Source: Actinomycetota bacterium (GTDB lineage: Bacteria > Actinomycetota > Rubrobacteria > Rubrobacterales > Rubrobacteraceae). Taken from it: a stretch of DNA of 64,000 nucleotides. Every line of letters starts with the position of its first letter. Position 1 is the first letter of the stretch. The notes beneath the pieces were generated by a model. The model made no database searches and had not been told where the DNA came from. It was given only the letters and a program-made list of their open reading frames with translations. The translations under genes were made by a program, and so were the position numbers. Where the stretch lies: NCBI GenBank assembly GCA_902810695.1, contig CADDYV010000002.1:62001-126000 (forward strand). Direction: 5' to 3'. Positions 59,913 to 64,000 of the stretch are shown in pieces.

Positions 59913-61826
59913 ATGACCCTGATCAAGAAACTATCTAATGCGCGACTGGCTCCGACTGTTGCGATGATTTCCATCGTCCTGCTCGCCTCGTGGATGGCGA
60001 GTTCAAACGGAGGGTACTTCACCACGGCGTGGGCTCCCGTGGCTCTCATACTCGGCGTGCTGTTCTTCGCGGCTTCGTTCTTCGGCCTGCTCGGTGGAGC
60101 ACGCTCCCGATGGAGCACCGCGGCGATCGCCCTCTTTGCCGCCTATGTTGTCTGGACGCTCCTCTCGCTGCTCTGGTCTCCAAACAAGGGGGCCGCCTGG
60201 GAGGGCGCGGGGCTGGCGATTCTATATCTGCTCGTCTTCTGGGTAACGGTGATCTTCGTTGGCCTGGGTGCTTCGAGGCGTTGGATCTTCGCTGCTTCGG
60301 TCATCGGTCCCGCCGTGGTCGCGGCGCTCACCCTGGCGAAGCTGGTACCCCACCTCGGAAAGTTGTTCGAAAAGGGCCGTCTGATGGGAACCGTCGGATA
60401 CTACAACGGCGAGGCGGCTTTCCTGCTGATTCCCTTTTGGGCAGCGATCTACCTGGCCGGGTCCAGAAGCGTTAACCCGATCCTCCGCGGGGCCGCGCTC
60501 GCGGGGAGCGTCCTTTGCCTCTCCGTTGCGGTTCTGAGCCAGTCGCGCGGGGCCATGATCGCGATGGCCATCTCCATCCCGGTATTCTTTATTTTCTCCG
60601 GCCAGCGGTTGCGCGGCTTTATCGCCCTGATCCCCGTGGTCGCCGCCATGTTCATCACCTTTCCGGAACTCAACGCAGTCTACGTCGCCTTCCTGAAGGA
60701 CGGCAACCCGGCGTCAACGCTCGGCGGGATTATCCCCGCGGTCTGGTTGAGCGCCGCCGGAGCCGGACTCTACGGGCTCCTGTGGGGCCTCGTGGACAGA
60801 ACGTTAGCTCCCCCGGTCAGCGTCGTCCGCGCGGTCGGCGGGCTCGTACTGGCGGGCGGAATCGTCGCTCTCGGGCTCGGCGCGCTTGCCTTCCACGAGC
60901 GCGTGGGAAACCCCGTTAGCTGGAGTGAGCAGAAGTGGGAGGCGTTCAAATTCAATGACACCGCCGGTCAGGAGCAAAGCCGCTACCTGAGCGCCTCGGG
61001 ACACGGGAGATACACGCTCTGGAAGGTCGCCCGGAAAGACTTTGTCTCGCATCCGCTGCTCGGCGTCGGCACACAGAACTACGAGGCAACCTACTACCGG
61101 CTGCGCGATCGCACGGCGGGCAACGTGCTCCAACCCCATTCCCTGCCGCTCGAAGTCCTGGCCGAACAGGGTATCGTCGGCGGTCTCCTGTTCTTCGGGT
61201 TTCTGTCCGTGTGTCTGGCCGGTGGTCTCTGGAAGAGGTTCGGCAAACTCGACCCCGAGGAAAAGGCGCAGTTAGGCGTGGCGCTCGCTGCCGTTTCCTA
61301 CTGGTTCATACACTCCAGCGACGAGTGGTTCTGGCAGCTACCGGCGATTACAATGCCCGCGATAGTCTACCTGGCTACACTCGTAGCCCCCTGGGAACCC
61401 GTAGAATTCTTCCCTTCGCGGTGGCCCCGGCGCGTGGCCGGGGTCCTGATCGCCCTCTCCGTCATAGCCATTATCACCCCTCTGTATGCAGCCGGGCGTT
61501 ATCTCCATATGAGCGAGACGGTCAAAAACCCGTGGATGGGTTTGGAGTACGTGGAGCGGGCGCAGAGGCTGGATCCCGTGGACCCGCAACTGCCCGAGCG
61601 GGAGGCGATCCTCACGCTCAAGATCGGCGATACGCCCCGCGCCGAGGCGGCCTTTCGTCGGGAGGCGCACCTCAACCCCGACCTTTACGCGCCCTACCAG
61701 CTTCTGGGCTCGCTCTACCAACACGAAGGGAAACCTGGCAAGGCTCGCGTGCTCTACCGCAAAGCCCTCTCCCTCAACCCGCTCGACCGGGATCTCAGAA
61801 AGCGCCTGGACCGGCTCGAACAGTGA
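59913..61826 (+). CDS. O-antigen ligase/polymerase-like protein with C-terminal TPR
   Basis: A 637-residue membrane protein with about 12 helices, then a soluble C-terminal TPR region of about 100 residues (GLEYVERAQRLDPVDPQLPER, DTPRAEAAFRREAHLNPDL, GKARVLYRKALSLNPLDRDL). The Wzy_C/O-antigen ligase signature VGTQNYEATYYRLRD is followed by PHSLPLEVLAEQGIVGG. It may ligate or polymerise a surface glycan, and the TPR may dock partners. AAGGCAG precedes the ATG. It diverges from the co-polymerase operon. Confidence 0.87.
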   Translation: MTLIKKLSNARLAPTVAMISIVLLASWMASSNGGYFTTAWAPVALILGVLFFAASFFGLLGGARSRWSTAAIALFAAYVVWTLLSLLWSPNKGAAWEGAGLAILYLLVFWVTVIFVGLGASRRWIFAASVIGPAVVAALTLAKLVPHLGKLFEKGRLMGTVGYYNGEAAFLLIPFWAAIYLAGSRSVNPILRGAALAGSVLCLSVAVLSQSRGAMIAMAISIPVFFIFSGQRLRGFIALIPVVAAMFITFPELNAVYVAFLKDGNPASTLGGIIPAVWLSAAGAGLYGLLWGLVDRTLAPPVSVVRAVGGLVLAGGIVALGLGALAFHERVGNPVSWSEQKWEAFKFNDTAGQEQSRYLSASGHGRYTLWKVARKDFVSHPLLGVGTQNYEATYYRLRDRTAGNVLQPHSLPLEVLAEQGIVGGLLFFGFLSVCLAGGLWKRFGKLDPEEKAQLGVALAAVSYWFIHSSDEWFWQLPAITMPAIVYLATLVAPWEPVEFFPSRWPRRVAGVLIALSVIAIITPLYAAGRYLHMSETVKNPWMGLEYVERAQRLDPVDPQLPEREAILTLKIGDTPRAEAAFRREAHLNPDLYAPYQLLGSLYQHEGKPGKARVLYRKALSLNPLDRDLRKRLDRLEQ

Positions 61827-61850
61827 ATCTCTGAAGCCGGGCACGATTTA

Positions 61851-61908
61851 ACACTTTAGTGTACGCATCAGAGTATGCATAACCGTCTACTTTAGTCCAC
61901 TTCAAGTG
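61851..61908. promoter_or_regulatory. AAGTG/CACTT palindromes before the LPxTG gene
   Basis: ACACTTTAGTGT (61851-61862) and CACTTCAAGTG (61898-61908) are two palindromes that repeat the half-site found at 59773-59801. Confidence 0.35.
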
Positions 61909-61968
61909 TAGTAATGCTCAAATTCTCTTCTGATTCGCCGCTCCATAGCGCATAATCCTGACATCCGC

Positions 61969-62005
61969 GGATACTATGCAGGCCCGCGGACGCCATATAG
62001 TATCC
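61969..62005 (+). promoter_or_regulatory. Inverted repeat at the LPxTG gene leader
   Basis: GGATACTAT (61969-61977) and ATAGTATCC (61997-62005) pair exactly over 9 bp, 9 nt before the AAGGAG ribosome site. It could be an operator or an mRNA hairpin that controls translation. Confidence 0.45.
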
Positions 62006-62025
62006 AGCGCGACAAGGAGTCAATA

Positions 62026-62343
62026 TTGAGTAACTTCGTTCCAGCATCCACAGTCAAACAACTGCTCCTGGCACTGGCCTTCGCCATGCTGGTGGCGATC
62101 AGCCTGGCAACCGCCGCGCACGCGCAAACGTCTTTTGGGAAGCAGTACGATTCGCCAACATCCTCCGGTGAGACCGCCATCCACCACTCAGGGAATTCGG
62201 CCATTCGGGCTTCCTCAGACGCCTCCGGCGGCGACGCGATATCGGTTCTCCCTTCGACGGGCGGTATGCAACTCTCGCTGGTCGCCGGTATGCTCGGGCT
62301 AAGTGCTATAGGGTTGATCGCAGTTCGGCGCAGCAGACGTTAG
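62026..62343 (+). CDS. Small LPxTG cell-wall-anchored protein
   Basis: A 105-residue protein with a TTG start after AAGGAG. Its signal peptide (LLLALAFAMLVAISLATAAHA) and mature part of only about 45 residues, rich in Ser, Gly and Asp, end in the sortase motif LPSTGG. A hydrophobic helix and the positively charged RRSRR tail follow. This is the textbook architecture of a sortase substrate. The mature part is too short for an enzyme and could be a spacer or bound glycan carrier. Confidence 0.85.
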   Translation: MSNFVPASTVKQLLLALAFAMLVAISLATAAHAQTSFGKQYDSPTSSGETAIHHSGNSAIRASSDASGGDAISVLPSTGGMQLSLVAGMLGLSAIGLIAVRRSRR

Positions 62344-62374
62344 CCCGTACACCGGCTCGAATGCACCTGCATTT

Positions 62375-62398
62375 GGAAGCTGCTGGACGGCGGCTTCC
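62375..62398 (+). terminator. Terminator after the LPxTG gene
   Basis: GGAAGC (62375-62380) and GCTTCC (62393-62398) pair around a 12-nt loop, followed by CTTTCGGGTTTT. Confidence 0.5.
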
Positions 62399-62534
62399 CT
62401 TTCGGGTTTTACGCGCCGCAGAAAAGGAGACCTTCGTGCACCACTTCTTGTCGGATACAGTCGCAAAGACGAGGATGCGCCACCTTTTGCGCGAAATTCC
62501 AGCGGTGTGTAATATTACAGACGAAATCTGACCG

Positions 62535-63182
62535 ATGCCAGACAAGAAACAAGAAGTATCAAAAATTTCCAAACTCAGCCCTCAGTCCCTGGGCAGGGTC
62601 TGGATCGTGTGTGACTATCCGATTCTGGCGCTAGCTCTGCAGGAGATTTTAAAACCAGAAGCTCAAGTCTACGAAGGCAGGGACATACCGGCTGGAACGT
62701 CTCTGTCATGCGTAGTGTTTTGCCCGAATGGGGTAGAAGATGTGGCAAAAGAGGTGCGGCGCATCCACACCCTCTCATCCGGAGCGCCCGTTGTGATCTT
62801 CGGTTTGAGAGTTGACCTGAGCCTCGCCCGGGCCGGGTTGCAGGCCGGAGCAAGGGGCTTCATACATGCAGGCATGCAACCCGCGCAGATCATACGCGCC
62901 CTCTCGCTCGCCACGCGCGGCCAGGTAGTGGTGCCCAGGGAGCTGCTCAAGGATCTGGTCGTCGGCGAGGAAGAAGCGGATTTGAGCGCCTTAACCCCGC
63001 GCCAGCAGCAGATATTGAGACTGGTTGCCGAAGGGCTGACCAACTCCCAGATAGCAGAGCGCCTCTACCTCTCGGAGTTCACCATAAAGCAGCACTTGCG
63101 CTCCGCCTACAAGGCGCTCAAGGTCAAAAACCGCACCGAGGCGGCCAGGTTGATCCGCCAGAGCAGCCTGAATCTTATCTAG
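62535..63182 (+). CDS. LuxR-family regulator with degenerate receiver domain
   Basis: 215 residues. The N-terminal half has the receiver fold but lacks the phospho-acceptor: the usual DVVLLD strand reads CVVFCPNG, and the acidic pair is reduced to VCDYPIL. The fold otherwise ends normally (GARGFIHAGMQPAQIIRAL). The C-terminal LuxR helix-turn-helix is intact (LTPRQQQILRLVAEGLTNSQ, ERLYLSEFTIKQHL). It probably binds DNA without aspartate phosphorylation. It lies at the end of the polysaccharide locus and could regulate it. Confidence 0.85.
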   Translation: MPDKKQEVSKISKLSPQSLGRVWIVCDYPILALALQEILKPEAQVYEGRDIPAGTSLSCVVFCPNGVEDVAKEVRRIHTLSSGAPVVIFGLRVDLSLARAGLQAGARGFIHAGMQPAQIIRALSLATRGQVVVPRELLKDLVVGEEEADLSALTPRQQQILRLVAEGLTNSQIAERLYLSEFTIKQHLRSAYKALKVKNRTEAARLIRQSSLNLI

Positions 63183-64000
63183 TCCGGCGGCGTAGCAGCC
63201 AGATCATAACCACCAGCACTCCAGCTCCTATAGCCACGGGTGCAACCCGCTTGAGGATGGCTTCCCGGCTCGCTGCACCGAGGTCCAGCGGTTCTGGCTC
63301 TGGCCGTTCGCGGCGCGGGGCTTCCGCCCGGGCCTGCGGTCGCTCTCCCGCCTCAGCACCCGACGGGCCTGCTCCGGAGACAACCGCTCCCTCGACCGAC
63401 CCCCCGGCCGCACTACCAGCCCCGACCATGGGGTCGCTGCTTACGACGTTGCCCAGGGTTCCACCGGTCGTGCCCATCGGGGCCTCCGGCTGCTCCGAGG
63501 CTGTCCTTGGAGCCGCGCCGTCGGGAGACTCTTCCGCCTGCGTGGACTCCTGAGAGACCTCCCCGCCACCCGCTATCTCCCTCTCCAGACACTCGGCGAA
63601 CTGGTCGAAGATCTTGGTGGCAACGTCCTGGGCGACGCCTCGCCCAAACTGCGCCGCCCTCCCGGTAAGGCGCATGTCGGTCTCGACGTTCACGCGGGTC
63701 GCCTCTCCCTCGCTCGTCAGCGTGGAGACTATGGTCGCAGAAGCCGTGCCCTGGCCGCGGGCGTCGCGACCTGTGGCCTTGAGGACGGCCCTGTGGTTCG
63801 ACTCGTCGGTTTCCTCGTAGGCGACTGTACCCCTGTAGTTGGCTGTGATCGGGCCGATCTTCACCTTCATCGTGCCCTTGTAGCTGCCGTCCTCCTGCTG
63901 CTCCTGCACGGAAGCTCCAGGCAGGCAGGGCGTGATTCTCTCCAGGTCGAGCATGACATCCCATGCCCTCTCGATCGGCGCGCTAACGGTGAATTCGTTT
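63175..64000 (-). CDS. CoxG-family SRPBCC protein (5' partial)
   Basis: The frame runs off the right edge. The segment FTVSAPIERAWDVMLDLERI is in frame upstream of the ATG at 63954, so that ATG is internal. The SRPBCC/CoxG domain (about 150 residues) holds ITPCLPGASV and GTMKVKIGPITANYRGTV, typical of carbon monoxide dehydrogenase subunit G, which recruits CoxDEF or the holoenzyme to the membrane. A Pro/Glu-rich linker and a C-terminal membrane helix (VAIGAGVLVVMIWLLRRR) follow. It overlaps the stop of the LuxR gene by 8 bp, convergently. Confidence 0.85.
   Translation of the reverse strand, partial: NEFTVSAPIERAWDVMLDLERITPCLPGASVQEQQEDGSYKGTMKVKIGPITANYRGTVAYEETDESNHRAVLKATGRDARGQGTASATIVSTLTSEGEATRVNVETDMRLTGRAAQFGRGVAQDVATKIFDQFAECLEREIAGGGEVSQESTQAEESPDGAAPRTASEQPEAPMGTTGGTLGNVVSSDPMVGAGSAAGGSVEGAVVSGAGPSGAEAGERPQARAEAPRRERPEPEPLDLGAASREAILKRVAPVAIGAGVLVVMIWLLRRRTR

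Noticed and set aside
1-64000. tRNA, rRNA, CRISPR, insertion sequences or prophage
   Set aside because: No cloverleaf, repeat-spacer array, transposase or integrase was seen on either strand by reading; a tRNAscan or Infernal run would be needed to exclude small RNAs fully.

Overview
The window reads as chromosome of a high-GC actinobacterium, most likely Rubrobacteria/Rubrobacteraceae. The signs are the coproheme-decarboxylase (HemQ) type of heme synthesis, frequent GTG and TTG starts, and the overall gene style. The genus is my inference. I saw no tRNA, rRNA, insertion sequence, phage or CRISPR array.

Region 1 (1-15.3 kb) is housekeeping and regulation. It opens with a 5'-truncated membrane GGDEF/EAL sensor, followed by a secreted NlpC/P60 hydrolase, an aldo/keto reductase-hemQ pair, a ComB-like phosphatase and a small unknown protein. 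Next come an ArsR-MFS-(GNAT stump)-methyltransferase operon, clpP with a divergent XRE regulator, a DUF2225 protein, an LCP ligase and a PhoD phosphatase. Region 2 (15.5-24.8 kb) handles C1 and C2 acids. It holds fdhD, a formate dehydrogenase whose in-frame UGA is almost certainly selenocysteine with a SECIS hairpin directly after it, acetyl-CoA synthetase, two acetate-uptake-type transporters, OsmC and an isochorismatase-family hydrolase.

Region 3 (24.8-34.2 kb) starts with a three-gene overlapping signalling operon: hybrid-free histidine kinase, CheY-like regulator, then REC-PAS-GGDEF-EAL. It continues with a DMT transporter, an alpha/beta hydrolase-NmrA-like-metallophosphoesterase operon, a second member of the small unknown family, and a low-molecular-weight tyrosine phosphatase. 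Region 4 (34.3-62.4 kb) is a large, mostly leftward cell-surface polysaccharide locus. It has a co-polymerase and BY-kinase, Wzy-type polymerase, lipoprotein glycoside hydrolase, Wzx flippase, beta-propeller protein, three consecutive sulfotransferases, glycosyltransferases, a nucleotidyltransferase/kinase fusion, dTDP-rhamnose enzymes and an initiating glycosylphosphotransferase. It ends in two tandem secreted propeller/Ig-repeat proteins. An O-antigen-ligase/TPR protein, a tiny LPxTG protein and an atypical LuxR regulator lie at the right, followed by a truncated CoxG.

The most unusual signals are these. The two secreted-protein genes carry a duplicated leader RNA of about 180 nt ending in an intrinsic terminator, which looks like an undescribed attenuator or riboswitch. 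The sulfotransferase trio suggests a sulfated exopolysaccharide. A TTAACGCA-N3-TTAAC element is shared by two polysaccharide promoters. A paralogous small-protein family occurs twice. The selenocysteine formate dehydrogenase would be split by ordinary annotation.
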